The position numbers and the translations under genes were made by a program. 64,000 bases of DNA from Neofusicoccum parvum (taxonomy: Eukaryota > Ascomycota > Dothideomycetes > Botryosphaeriales > Botryosphaeriaceae): positions 682,001-746,000 of the forward strand of contig CP087213.1 in NCBI GenBank assembly GCA_020912385.1, written 5' to 3'. How positions within the stretch are numbered: position 1 is the first letter of the stretch; each line of letters starts with the position of its first letter. Of this stretch, positions 11,928 to 23,722 are shown in pieces. A model generated the notes under the pieces. That model did no database searches, was not told the origin of the DNA, and saw nothing but the letters and a program-made list of their open reading frames with translations.

Positions 11928-12641
11928 CTAGAAACCTGTTCGCGGGAAGGCTGTATCAGCATGGCAAATTCTTTCCACTTAGGGCCAACGGCGCGTCGTT
12001 GAGACGGGGTGAACGTACGAAGAGGAGTGAAGAACCACCTGTTCTTGCCGCTCTGGTACCTCTCCTCAAGAGCCTTCTTGACGGTCTTCTTGGCCTCCTC
12101 GCGCTGCGAAACCTCCTTGAAGGTGTCGTTGGTGACGACGCCCTTGAGGCCCTCAAGCTCCAGGGTGTAGCGGGTGGGCATCAAGTGGTTGTAGTTGACG
12201 GTCTTGATGAAGGGCTTGACCTTGGACCTCTTCTGCTGACGGCCCTTGGACATGCGGCGGGTGACCTTCGAGGGGTAGCGCTCGATGCCGGCGACGAGAG
12301 CGTGGGGGAAGGGGTGCGACTTGGAGCCGTTGTCCTGGGGCTGGATGATCACGACCTGTTGTTCCACGCCCGAGTCAACGTCTGTTTCTTCGTGTCCCAG
12401 AAATTCGTCCTCCTCGCGATCCGATCTCCACTCATTGTGCCTGCCTCCGTTCCCGTCGCAGTGCGGTCGTCGGTGATGATCGGTCGCAAGGTGTGGATAT
12501 TCGTCGTACCTTCTTGCCAGCATAGCGGCCCCGGGTGATGATGGCGACACGGCCGACCTTAAGGACTGTACGCAACGCGGAGTGTCAGTAAGCCAATTCG
12601 ACAACATAGAGCCATAGCGACAGCGGCGACGTACACTTCAT
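11928..12641 (-). CDS. rpl27: 60S ribosomal protein eL27 (RPL27)
   Basis: The product is large-subunit ribosomal protein eL27, 135 residues, the usual family length. There are four coding exons on the minus strand: 12641-12635, 12565-12510, 12355-12019 and 11935-11928. Introns are 69, 154 and 83 bases, with GTACGT, GTACGA and GTACGT donors. The protein begins [19 protein letters not shown] (KOW-like motif), continues [11 protein letters not shown] and ends [10 protein letters not shown]. The first coding exon carries only seven bases (ATGAAGT) and the last only five coding bases plus the stop. Without the final splice the frame would run past the conserved end into unrelated sequence, which supports the last intron. 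Neighbours are unrelated, so it is presumably driven from its own promoter. Confidence 0.93.
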
Positions 12642-14263
12642 CTTGCCTGCTGTCGTCAGTTGAGCGATCGGGTAAAGGCGTGAAATGGGTCGTCGTCGTC
12701 GTTGCGAGGGTAAAAATCCGGGCCCGCTATGGTGCGGCTGCGGTGAAGCGAGAGCGCCCGGATTTTATGATATTCCGCGCCCGCCGCTCGGCGTCTCTGC
12801 CGGGGCTCGTTCAGCCAATGAGGGGGCGCCCTCTTACCGCGTCTTTGTCTTTTCTCTGTTGCTGCGCGCTGGGATGCACCGGCAAAAGACCGTTCTGAGC
12901 ACAGCGACAACTTCGATGCAGGACATGCGGACGGCGGCCTGGAACGGTTTGATCGTGGAGGGGTTTGCGATTGCGACGTTCCGTCAGGCCACTTATCTCT
13001 TAAGAGATGCGCGCAACAAAGGCACGATGGGATGCGATTTAGTCGATTCGACGGTTCCGTCACCTCCGCTGAAACACCGCGGTTTTTTATCAGTCTATCT
13101 TCGCCGGTCCGATGCTGCGCCTCCTTGCTGGGCACCGGCATAGCTCGTCAGCGGCAGCATCCTAAGGCTTTTTAGCCGGACATTGCGACGTCCGTCGGCA
13201 GCGTCCGGATAGCAGGACGACAATGTAGATGACAGATGGGGTTGAGGCGCTCATTTAGATACATTGAGCAAGCGAACGCCAGCCCCAGGACCGTGCAATG
13301 CTGCCTCCTGCTCCTTCGCACTCTATTGATGCATCTCGCACATTGAGGGTAAAGAATGGCTGCAGCTGACGGGTAGCGCGAAGAACACGCCGACTCGTGA
13401 TAGAACAACCAGACTTGGCCATGGAACTCGAAACATTCGTCGCTGGCGGGCTCTCGTATCCGCACGAATGCTTCAATGCCCGACCGACTGTGTTTGTCAA
13501 TTGTGCTGGTCGACATTTATTCGTGCCAGCCGTAGGCTGCAGCATACATGTAGGCACGGTGGAGCTGAGGCTGCCTGGCGCGTCGCTTGGGCGGTATAGG
13601 GATTCAGAGGATCCCGGATGCGGCGGTGCAATAGGCTTGCAATACGCGTGGAGCCAGGCTGCACGCTGCGCTGGCTCCGCACGCGCAAGCGCAGTCTCTA
13701 GCTGGTTCTGGGGCGCGCGCGCGGTGCATCGCCCGCTCCAGATACACAGAGCGATGTGGGATGTCCTGGCTGCGAGTGCAGCGTCGAAGCGGAGGCGGTT
13801 GCTATGGTTGCCGGGGCAGACGCACGACGATTGGGCGCAGGCTGGGCGTGCGGTCGCTAGAGCCGCTTGGCCCCCGGACGCTGGGCCGGGCTGTGACGTG
13901 GAGGGCTCGCGGGCGATTTGCGTTGCGACAGCCTGATCGCCCGGTCAGTGCACTGTTTACCTGCTGTTTACGAGCACGGCAACCGCCCATGCGCCGCATG
14001 CTCTACCCTGCTACCATAACCTTCGTCCCTACCACAGCCCCAACCTCTTCTCTCCGCATCTCAAGACCCTCCCGCCACAACTCTCCGCCCTCCCCGCGCT
14101 GGATCGCTGAAGCCAATTTCAACGAAGCGTCGTCGCCCACGCAGCGCGCAGTCGATCCTCTCCACGCGCCGCCGAAGTAGGGATCCGCGCATTCCACCGA
14201 ATTGTCGCCTTTAGCATTCCTCGATTTGAGATACCCTTTCAGCACTTCTATCAGTACACAACA
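12642..14263. other. Divergent promoter region of rpl27 and the giant coiled-coil gene
   Basis: No gene is recognised. A CCAAT box lies at 12815-12819, about 175 bases upstream of the rpl27 start. The overlapping frames at 13397-14180 have no family features and run into the 5' flank of the next gene. Confidence 0.4.
12815..12819 (-). promoter_or_regulatory. CCAAT box upstream of rpl27
   Basis: CCAAT is read on the plus strand (ATTGG relative to rpl27), in a position typical for HAP-complex binding in fungal promoters. It is a five-base motif, so chance occurrence is possible. Confidence 0.25.
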
Positions 14264-17200
14264 ATGCCTTCCAGCCGCAGGCAGAGCTCCTGCGAGCCCG
14301 ATGCGCTCGTGAAGCATCAGCATTCCTTCTCGTCCGACTCCAGCAGGATGTCGTCTATCCCCATGTGAGCTCCCAGTCTACCTCTCTGTTTTGCCGCACT
14401 TCGGTCCCACGCTTCCCTTCCCACTTTACGTCACTGAGGCCCGCACCTAATCTGGGGTGTCGCATCGCCTCCAGGCTAAGAAAAGTACTATGCCGCTGAC
14501 CAGTCGCCGTTTTCGATTTTGTAGGTGGGATAGCTCGGACCCGGAGCGTGCACCTCCTCCCCTTCCTCTGAACCCCAACCCCGGGTCTCCGCAGCTCACT
14601 ACCCGCCCAAACACCTCTGCCGCCATTGCAAATGCTGCAAAGGCACTCGAGGACAAGGCCCGCGAAAATGCCCCGGCCTACACTACGAATCCCATGCCCT
14701 CGAAGAACCCCTCGCCAGAGAGGTCTCTCATCAAGGGTGCTGCACACAAGAGGATGCAGTCGTTCCAGGACACCAACCTGCGTGACTTTAGGGCCATCCT
14801 CAGTCCGACACGGTCACCAGAGAAGTCGCCAACAAGACCTGGAAGCAGGCATGGTGCTTCGTCTGAAGCCCCGGAACCCTTGAGCTCTCCTCCTACCTCT
14901 CCAGAGAAGACCCCCTCCAGCACGCCAACGCCAACCCCTGCGCAACGCGACCTTATGAGAGATACCCCGCCGTTGCGTACCGGTGGCAGGTCACACCACA
15001 AGGCTATCCTGGGAGAAAACACTCCGCCATCGGCCACCTACATGGCACTTCAGTCGATGCCACTGCGGGACTTTGAGTCTCCTCTACACGATGCGACCAA
15101 TGGTGCCACACCTCGCCCAAAGCAGCAAGAGCCGGACAACCTGTCCATCCAGATCAGGGAAATCGCAACAATAGCCTCAAATCTGCAGCGTGAAATGGCG
15201 CAGCTGAGTCGACGCAGTAAGGACAATGCAACAGATCTGATTAGTCTGAAGGAAGCGACGAATGCTCGCGATGAGGATATCAGGAAGAGCTTGAAAGAGC
15301 TCGTTAGCAACATCAACACCACTGCACTCTTCGCCCCTCCTCCGATCCCAGGTCTGCATACCAGGTCCAACAGCTTCGGTGGCATGAGCGCTGCTCCCGG
15401 TACTCCTGACGCCTCGGAGAAGCACGGCTTCCGCCTCCCGCGCATGAACTCGGCTTCTCCCTTCGTAGATGAGAGGATAGGAAGCCCAAACCCGTACTCC
15501 ATCGAGGGCGCTGCGAGCGTAGCAATGCTTGAGAAAATTGTGCGGGAAATGGTCACGAAGGAAGGCCAGGAACGCCTGATCAACACACTCAACGGCCTCT
15601 TCGAGAAGTCAAATCAAGAATCTAATGAGACTTCTAGAAAGGTTGGCGAGCTGGTGGAGTTCATCAAGCAGGGTTCGGAGAGCCGTGCTCTCACTCTTCG
15701 CGACGTTGCAGATGCGGCTGACGGAATGCGAGCGACAAGTCCCGACAGTCAGGTTGCGAGGGCGACTCGCGATATCAACGCTGCTCTCGGCATTCCGAAC
15801 GATGCGAATACCTCGAAGCCCTTCTCCAGCCCCAAGGCCGCCGATTTCGTCAGTGCTGACATGCTGAAGCTACTGAAGAAGATCAAAGACAGCGTCACAG
15901 AGTCTGGCGGTGTCACTGCGGAAACGAAGGCTTTGGTGAGAGACTTGCGGGGTGAGGTACTTGGCATGGGCCGTGAGCTTGGTCGCAAGATTGATGAAAT
16001 CACGCCGAATAGCAGCGGCGCGCTGGCTCTGGAGGATGGTCAAGAAAGGGAGGACATCGCCCGCATCGTGCAAGATGGTCTGGCCGAACTCAAGGAACAC
16101 ATGGATGAAGTTTTGAGATCGAAGAGACGTGGATCTGGCGCATCTATGGTCTCCCGCGGATCGGTCGACAACCAGGAGGTTTATGCCGTCGTCAAGCATG
16201 CCCTCGCCGAGCAGGGTCTCGATCAAGGCGCTCAAGCCCCTGGCCAGCAGCTCGACAAGGACTCTATTCTCGAGGCAGTCAAGGAGGCCTATGAGGCTTA
16301 CAAGCCTGAGATCGAACTCCAACAGTTTGGTCTCGAGCGCGACGAGATTCTCGAATGCCTCCGGGAAGGCCTCGCGCAGCACCGCTCTTCGGCCCCAGCC
16401 CCGGAATCGATCAATCGTGACGAGATCATGGACGCTGTCATGGAAGCAATGACCCAAATGGAATTCCCCCAACCCCCGGATAACTCACATGAAATTCGCG
16501 AGGAGGTTATTTCTGCCGTTCGCGAATGCCTTGACGAGATCAGACCGTCGATGCAAGTTGCTGCGCCTTCCAACCATCCGGACCCTGAATTTACCCGTGG
16601 CCTCATTCTGGAAGCGGTCCGGGACGGTTTTGAAACCCATGGTCCATCCGCTGCTCGTGAGCTGGAGATTTCTCGCGATGACCTGTTTGATGCTGTCAAG
16701 GCAGGTCTCGAGACGGCTCCCCGTGAGCTTGAAATCTCCCGCGATGACCTCTTCGAGGCAGTGAAGGCTGGTCTCCAAGGCACCCAGACCCCTCTTGGCG
16801 GTTATGGCGAGCAGGTGATGAACCGGCTCCAGGAATTGGTTAGTGATATGCGCACGGAATTCAAGGCATACTCGTCTGCCAACGGGCGTGATACTGAGCA
16901 GGTCCTCGACGCCATGAAGGATGGCTTAGAGTCACTTCGCTCAGAGATCGAGTCTTATGTCGACCGCGCACAAGACGTGACGGGCAAAGACGAGATCATC
17001 GACTCTCTTCGCACTGGCCTGGAAACTCTTCGCGGCGACGTCCAGGGCTACGTTGCTGCAGGTCCCCAGGGAGATCAGGCTATTAACCGCTCAGAGATGC
17101 TCGACTACATCCGGTCCGAGTTCGAACACCTTCATGAGGCTTTGACCAGCCAAGTGGTACCAGCTGCTGCCGAAGGTGATAAGACCGAGCTTCTGCAGAT

Positions 17201-20200
17201 CCTAAACGAAGGGTTCGATGGCCTCAAGACGTACATGCAGAAGCGCGATGAAGAGGACACTACCAAGGAAGAAATGGAGGAGGCCATGAAAGTTGAGTTC
17301 GAGCAGCTTCGTGAGGCCGTTATCCACGGAAGTGCCTCTCACCGCGACGAAATTCTCGATACCATCCACGCCAGCCTCGAGAACCTTCACGTGAAGCTCG
17401 AGTCGAGAGACGAGGCAGCCCAGGCTCCTCAGTCAAATGAGGAGGTTCTCAAGACTATGAAGGATGAGTTCGAGCATCTTCGGGAGACCCTAGCAACCAC
17501 CCTGATCAAGTCAGGTGCATCGGACAGCAAAGATGACATCATTGACGCCGTCCGTGAGAACATGGATGCACTTCGAACTCAGCTGACCGCCGATCAGGGC
17601 GAGTCGTCTAAGGAGACCCTCGGCGCTATCAAGGAAGAACTCGAGCACCTTCGTGAGACGCTTGGTGGTGGTCTTGTGAAGAGCGATGACTCGTTCGAGG
17701 ATAAGGAAGAAATCCTGGAGGCACTTCGTACCGGTTTGGAAGGCATCAAGGAGTCTCAGTCGCAAAATCCTGGCCATGGTCTTACCGAAGAGGTTCTTCA
17801 AGCACTACATGAGCAACTTGAGCACCTACGTAAGAGCATTGCCGGCAATGTCGCATCCCGTGCCGATACCGAGGAAATCTTGGAAACAGTCCGTCTGGGC
17901 CTGGATGATCTACGGTCTGATCTGGCAAAGAAGATTGACAACCCTGAGCGTCAAATGTCCGCCACCGGCGAAATTCTGGATGCTATCAACGAAGGAGTCG
18001 ACAGTCTGCGGACAGACATCAAGGCTGTCACCGGAGCCAGCGCACCCATGGACATGTCAGTCAACTACGAGATTCTCGAGACTCTCAAGGAGGGAATTCA
18101 AACCATCAGCACCGAGATCACGAGACTCAAGGGCGATAAACAGGCTACGGTCGAAGACGACATTTCGGCCGTCGGCAACGAAGTTGTCCTGGCTGAGGAC
18201 CCAGATAATGTTCTTGCTCGCGATGCTCCTGCGGAGGATGAAGCAACGATGGGGCTCAAGCGTGACGACCTCAAGGAACTAGAGGTCCTGATGACCCAAC
18301 TGCAGATCAAGGTCGAGGCAATGGACGCCAACATTCAAAACATCCCGCCTCCGACTGCCCCTGCGCCGGCGAATGAGCCCGCTCCTGGTGTTGCTCTGAA
18401 GGAGGATCTCGCTGGTGTTGCTTCCAAGGAGGATCTTGCTGGCATTGCCTTGAAGGAAGACTTGGTCAATGTCGAAGAACTTCTCAAGGATGTCCAGGCC
18501 GCTATCACCGTGCTCTCTGAAGACAAGCGTAGGGATACCGAAGTTGTTGATGGTCTGGCCAGGAAAGAGGATACCGATGCCATCGAAACTCTCCTTCAGA
18601 ACACCAAGGCAAAGCTGGACGAAATAGTCCTTCCCGACCCTGAGACCGTTGTAAAGAAGGAACATCTGGATGTCGTTGAAGCTGCAGTTCTGGTCACAAC
18701 CGAGGCAATTGACAAGCTTACTACCAAGATTGATGGCGAGGAGGTTGCTTCGAAGGGTGACGTTGCGGTTGTTGAGGTTCTCGTTCAGGATCTCAAGACG
18801 GCATTGGAGGAACTCAAGAACGCTAAGCCTTCGGAGGAGGAAGAGGCGAAGAAGGTGACAAAGGAGGATACCGATGCGCTCGGAGTCCTGATTACCGAAA
18901 TCAAGGAGAAGTTGGCAACTCTTCCAGAGCCCGAAGCTGTTCCTTCGAAGGCCGACATCGAGCAAGTTGTGGGCTTGATTCATGATTTCCGCGATAGCCA
19001 CGACAAGATGAAGGAGAGCTACGAAAACGACATCGGCGTCACTGCCAAGGCCTTCGATGACCGCAAGAACGAGGCTGACACCATCATGACGAAGGTTGGC
19101 GAGGTCAAGGAATTCCTCGATGCTGTCAAGGAGGAGATCAAGGCCAAGCTTCAAGAGGGCGGCGAAGACGTCGAAGGCGTCAAGGAGACACTCAAGTCTC
19201 TCGAGGAAACAATCAGCAATAACTTCAATGTCACCGCCGATGTGAAGGAGCTGATGGAGACCGTCAACCGCGAGTTCGAGCGCACCCATGGCTCCATCGA
19301 AGGTATCAAGACCGACTCGGAGGAAAAGGCTACAGCGAGCCTCGAGAAGCATGACGAGGTCAAGGACGCCATCGTTACCGGACTTGCCGAGAAGCTCGAT
19401 GAGAAGTTCGCCGAAATGACGTCCAAGTACGACGACATGCTATTGATCACTGAAGCCTCTGCTCAGAAGATGGACGAGAAGACGACTGCCCAAGAGGAGC
19501 TCATGAACAACGCCAAAACCGTATCTGAGGATCTCAAGGTCACGATTGACACTCTCGGCACTACCATCACCAGCATGAACACGACATTCACGGAGACCAC
19601 GGAGAAGCTGACAGGCGACTCAGCCACAGTCTTCGTCAAGCTGGATGATGCTGTGGCCAAGATGGACGAAAACCACGATGTTAACAAGTCGGAGCATCAG
19701 CTGACCCGCGATGAGGTTGCCAAGGCCCTCACTGCTCTCACTGCTATGCAAGATGAGCTTACGGAGAATCACCCCAAGTTCATGATTACGCTGCAAGAGG
19801 TGCTCGCCCTTGTCAGCCAACATTACGAACATTCAAGGTCTGCTGAAGAGGCTGCCAAGGCCGCCCAAGAAGAGTCGAAGGCTGCCGCCGAGGCTGCCGC
19901 CGAAGCGGCAGCTGAGGAAGCCAGGGGTCGCTCAGAGGAGCTCAAGCAGAGCTTCCTCGCTGGATTGCCCGCCCTCCTGCCGCCTCCGCCCGAGCCAGCT
20001 GAGAAGTATGATGATTCTCAGATCAAGGAGAAGCTCGATCAGCTGCTGGACCATGCTACCGACGCCGAAAAGTCAGTCGCTCAACTGGAACGCCTCGACG
20101 AGATTCACCAGCAGGTCATGGCTACCGCTGCTGAGGTGACTGATTTCGTTCAGTCCCAGACAAAGCTCATCACCGAAGGCCATGACAACAAGCAGAAGGA

Positions 20201-21560
20201 AGCTGAAGAAGTTGCACTGCTGCTTGAGCGTCGTCTTGTGCAGAAAGACCACATCGAAGCTGACATTGGTAACCTGAACGACGAGAAGGATAGCCTTCGC
20301 CAGCAAGTCGAGACCCTCCGTCACGAGAAGGAGATGCTCACGTCGCAGAAGATGCGCCTGAACGCTGACGTGTCTGCTCTCGAGATGGCTTTGCACATCC
20401 GTCGCGAGGAGCTTCAGCACATGGAACACAAGGCCGACTCTCTAGAGCGTCGCATTCTCAATGGTATCATGGACCACTCTCGTGCTTTACTCCTCCAGAA
20501 GGGCATCAAGGCACCCAAGGTCAGCCGCGTCGCCAGCAACGCCTCTCCGGATCCATCCTCGATGCCGCCTCCCAGTGCTGCTGCCAAGGGCGTGAACATG
20601 GCTTTGAACGCTCGCCCAGGCATGAAGCGCAACGGTGGTGCTCAGTCAAACCCCAATGCTCGTCGTATCCTCTCTCTCAGCCAGATCAGCGGCAACGCCC
20701 CCACCGGCGCGCAGAGCTTCACTGGTGCTCCCAACACCGGCCTCAAGCGTAGCCACTCTGTCAAGACCAACTATGGCTACCGCAAGCCCTCCTGGGGTTC
20801 CAAGCGCGCGGTATCGGATGCGAACAAGGAGAACGAGATCTTGAGCGAGGAGTCGGAAGGCGAGCTTGACGAGATCAGTGAGGCCGGCACCGAGCGCCGC
20901 CACAGCATCGTCAGTGGCAATGGTAGCGGCACTGAGTTTGCCTCTACTTACGATGACCGCGGCTCTGAGGCCGGCTCCGAGTACACGTACGGCACCGGCT
21001 CCTATCTGACAGGCAGCGACGCAGGTCGCCGCACTAGCGCTGGCAGCGCGCTCCGTTCCAACCTTGACAACAGCGAGATCCACGAAGAAGTCTCAGACGA
21101 GGACGGCGAGAGCCAGTACAGTGATGCAGCCGAAGATGATGAAGGTGAAGCCACCGAGATCCCTCACGATGCCGAGTCCGTCTCGGGCTCCAGCGTCGTC
21201 ACCGGCACGGCTAGCGAAGCTCCAACCGCCAGCAAGCTCGACGACAACAACGACGATCAGGAGACCGAGATCGAGACCGACATCGTCTCCGACGCCGGAA
21301 CTAAGGACGTCGAGCCCCCGACCGAGATTGACGCCAACAAGGCTCCAACACCTTCGCAGGTGGTCGCGGCCTATTCAGAGACGGCTCTTACCCCGCTGGA
21401 GCCACCGGCCCCCATTAAGGACATCATGTCCCCCGGCGGCGATAGCGGTCTTGGCTCGGATCTGCCCACTGCGCAGGCATTGGCTGCGCAGGAGGGCGCG
21501 GATTACTTCAGACGTGTGGCCGAAGAGGAGGCAAGTCAGGTCAGCTCGGCCGTGCAGTGA
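14264..21560 (+). CDS. Giant coiled-coil repeat protein of unknown function
   Basis: I do not recognise a named family. Exons are 14264-14364 and 14525-21560 (160-base intron, GTGAGC...TTGTAG), giving about 2378 residues. The N-terminal 250 residues are disordered and rich in SP/TP sites (ILSPTRSPEKSPTRPGSR), so likely phosphorylated. Residues about 540-1240 hold about 24 copies of a degenerate 22-36-residue helical repeat with the pattern (D/E)EILxxLRxGLExLR. Residues about 1270-1540 hold a second family built on KEDL/VExL, including three near-perfect 10-residue copies (ALKEDLAGVA type). Long coiled coil follows to about residue 2020 (ending SLERRILNGIMDHSR). The last 350 residues are Ser/Glu-rich and acidic. 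No membrane span, signal peptide, motor or ATP-binding motif is visible. Similar proteins are sometimes loosely named 'chromosome segregation ATPase'; nothing here supports an ATPase. A cytoskeletal or organelle-tethering scaffold is my inference only. Confidence 0.9.
16050..18160 (+). repeat. Coding array of about 24 degenerate helical repeats
   Basis: Units such as EQVLDAMKDGLESLR, DEIIDSLRTGLETLR, EEVLKTMKDEFEHLR, EEILEALRTGLEGIK and EEILETVRLGLDDLR recur every 22-36 residues. One unit with its linker (RELEISRDDLF(D/E)AVKAGL) is directly duplicated at about 16650-16775. The copies are conserved in protein pattern but diverged in DNA, so the array is old. Confidence 0.85.
18256..19010 (+). 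repeat. Second repeat family in the coiled-coil gene (KEDL/VExL type)
   Basis: Copies include KRDDLKELEVLMTQLQIKV, KEDLVNVEELLKDVQAAI, KKEHLDVVEAAVLVTTEAI, SKGDVAVVEVLVQDLKTAL and TKEDTDALGVLITEIKEKL. Between 18390 and 18470 there are three 10-residue tandem copies of a VALKEDLAG-type unit. Confidence 0.75.
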
Positions 21561-22449
21561 TGAGCTCTCAGCACACACTCATCTCGGATGATGGTTCCCC
21601 TTTCATTTGTTAATGACAAGCTTGGAAAAACGGGTGATTGGTGACGGGCGATGGGTGAATTGGGTTATGAGGAATGCTGTGGTTTTTGATTTTCTTCTGG
21701 GGGTTTCTTTTCACAGCGAGACACTGGCTACGGCCATTCTTCTATTATGATGTCGATGTCTTCCTTTTGTTCTATTCCCTTACCGCAGGAGCGGAGTTTC
21801 ATGCGTTTAATACTGGGGGGGTTGACTTTTCCTTTTTTACTGGTTACTTGATATGAGCGATGGATGACTTCACGAAGTCATGGGGTTGGTATCGGGGGGG
21901 TTCTTTTTTTTTTTATCACTTGGTTCGGTAGCATTAGCATTCTACGTAGGCAGACAAGAACGGGCAATGAAATCCAAATGTACTAGATGCATGACTGTCA
22001 AAGCATTCTCCTCCATGTATTTGTGAAGTGAAATCCCACAGGCGTAGATCTCGTATCCTAAAAGAGGCGCGGATAATTCCTCACTCCCCTCTGCTCGCCA
22101 CATGCCAAATCCATAGACTCTATTAGAGGACGACGACGACCCACGGCTCATATTCTCCATTAAGATACGACTAACCAAAGCAAAGGTATCAGCAGCAATC
22201 ATTAACACATCTTACCGTCTCCCAACGACGATGAGCGTTTGTATCGAGCGCGCACACGTAAATAATCATGACCATGCCCCGCCCAAGAACCCAAAAATGA
22301 AAATAGCGGAAACGCAAGAAAAACAACACAGCAAAAAGAAACGAGACCGCCCTCGTTGCCTCCCACCCACGCGGCGTACGTGTTCCGTGACCGGTTCCCT
22401 CCCGCCTCGACACCGAAGGCGTCTTCAAACATTCCCCCTCCGGCCGGAT
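21561..22449. other. Intergenic region between the coiled-coil gene and pil1 (convergent)
   Basis: These are the 3' flanks of two convergent genes. An 11-base T run lies at 21904-21914. I see no gene. Confidence 0.5.
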
Positions 22450-23722
22450 CTACGCCGCCACAGCGCTCGACCCGGCCTCGCTGACGGGGTAGGGCGGGCC
22501 GGCGGCGCTCTCGCGCTCCCTGCGCTCCCTATCGGAGGACGAGCTGCCGCTGGCGCTGCGCACCTTGCCCCTGTACGCCGGGTGCACGTCGGCGCCGACC
22601 TCGGGGCTCTGCTGGACCTCGCCGCCGTACTCGCTGCTGCCGATGCCGCCGCCCAGGCCGGCGGCGGGCATGGCGCCGGCGCCAAGGTTGGCGGCGTTGG
22701 AGGCGACGGGCTCGACGTTGCGGGGGGTCCAGGCGCGCAGCTCGTCCTCGGCGTCGTTGAGGATGTCGCGGCCGGCGTGCTCGTGGGCGAAGGGCGCGTG
22801 CGACTCGCCCGGGACGATGGGGCTGTCGTCGAGCAGGTTGAGGACGCGGCGGGCGTGCTTGGCGAGGAGCGCTTGCTTCTCGGCGCGCTCGATGACGGCG
22901 GCGAGGTGGATGTCGTAGGCTTCTTTGAACTTTTGGCGGGTCTGGACGAGGGGGTGTCAGTGGGGTGGGAGGAGGGGGGAAGGGAAAACTACGTACGATG
23001 TTGGTTAGCTGCGCCTCGGCGACTAGGGACTGGGCTTCGGCGCGGACGAGTTCCTGCTCCAGCTGCACGATCTTGGTGTTCGAGGGCTCCTTGTACTTGA
23101 GCTTTGCGATCTCATCCGCGACCTGTGTTCGCCCTGGTCAGCCAAATCACTTCCGGACCGCCATTCCATGTCCCGCTTCACGTACCTTCGCCTTGTGATC
23201 CCTACTCGGCTGCACCGAGCTCTCCGTATTCCTGATCTGCTTCAACACGCCGCGGTAGTCCTCCAAGCCCTGCGCGAAGCCATCTTCCTGCTCGGCCATC
23301 TCGGCCATCAGCACGCCCAGCTTGTCGCTGACGTCCGACACGGCGTCGTCGCCCGTGGCCTCGCCCCACTCGCTCAGCTGCGCGGCGATGCTGGCGCGCT
23401 CGCGGCCCGCGCTCTCGTGGGCGCCGATGGCGTGGTTCTCCGACTTGATCAGCTTGTACAGCCGCTTCGACAGCTCCGGCTGCTGCATCCCCCGCAGCGA
23501 CGCCATGGTGAAGCGGTGCTTGGCGGCGCTGCTGCTCTTCGAGTTGCCCGTCGAGTCCCCGCTTCCATCCTTCTTGTTCGATCGGATCGAGAGCGAGCGG
23601 TTCCTGTGCCGCACCGGGAGCGGGTTTAGCGAGCGCGAGCGCGAGACGGAGCGGATGGTGGAGGGTGGGGAGGACGAGTTGTACGGCGGGGGAGGGGGAG
23701 GCGGGTACGCGAAAATAGCCAT
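22450..23722 (-). CDS. pil1: Eisosome core BAR-domain protein Pil1/Lsp1
   Basis: The product is a Pil1/Lsp1 family protein; these BAR-type dimers assemble under the plasma membrane as eisosomes and respond to sphingolipid bases. Exons on the minus strand are 23722-23186, 23122-22997 and 22941-22450, with introns of 63 and 55 bases (both GTACGT donors), giving 384 residues. Family blocks include ELSKRLYKLIKSENHAIGA, ERASIAAQLSEWGEA, YKEPSNTKIVQLEQELVRAE and TRQKFKEAYDIHLAAVIERA, followed by a disordered Ser/Glu-rich tail. The N-terminus is uncertain: the proline-rich residues 6-39 may be an intron. A branch-like GCTAAAC and acceptor GGCACAG ending at 23607 would join MAIFA directly to the conserved NRSLSIRSNKK. 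The BAR part is not affected. Confidence 0.93.

Noticed and set aside
13397..14180. Two overlapping plus-strand frames (179 and 139 codons) before the coiled-coil gene
   Set aside because: Composition-driven, mutually overlapping in different frames, and run into the leader of the next gene.
22231..23100. Plus-strand 289-codon frame
   Set aside because: It is antisense to pil1 exons, which are spliced and strongly conserved.
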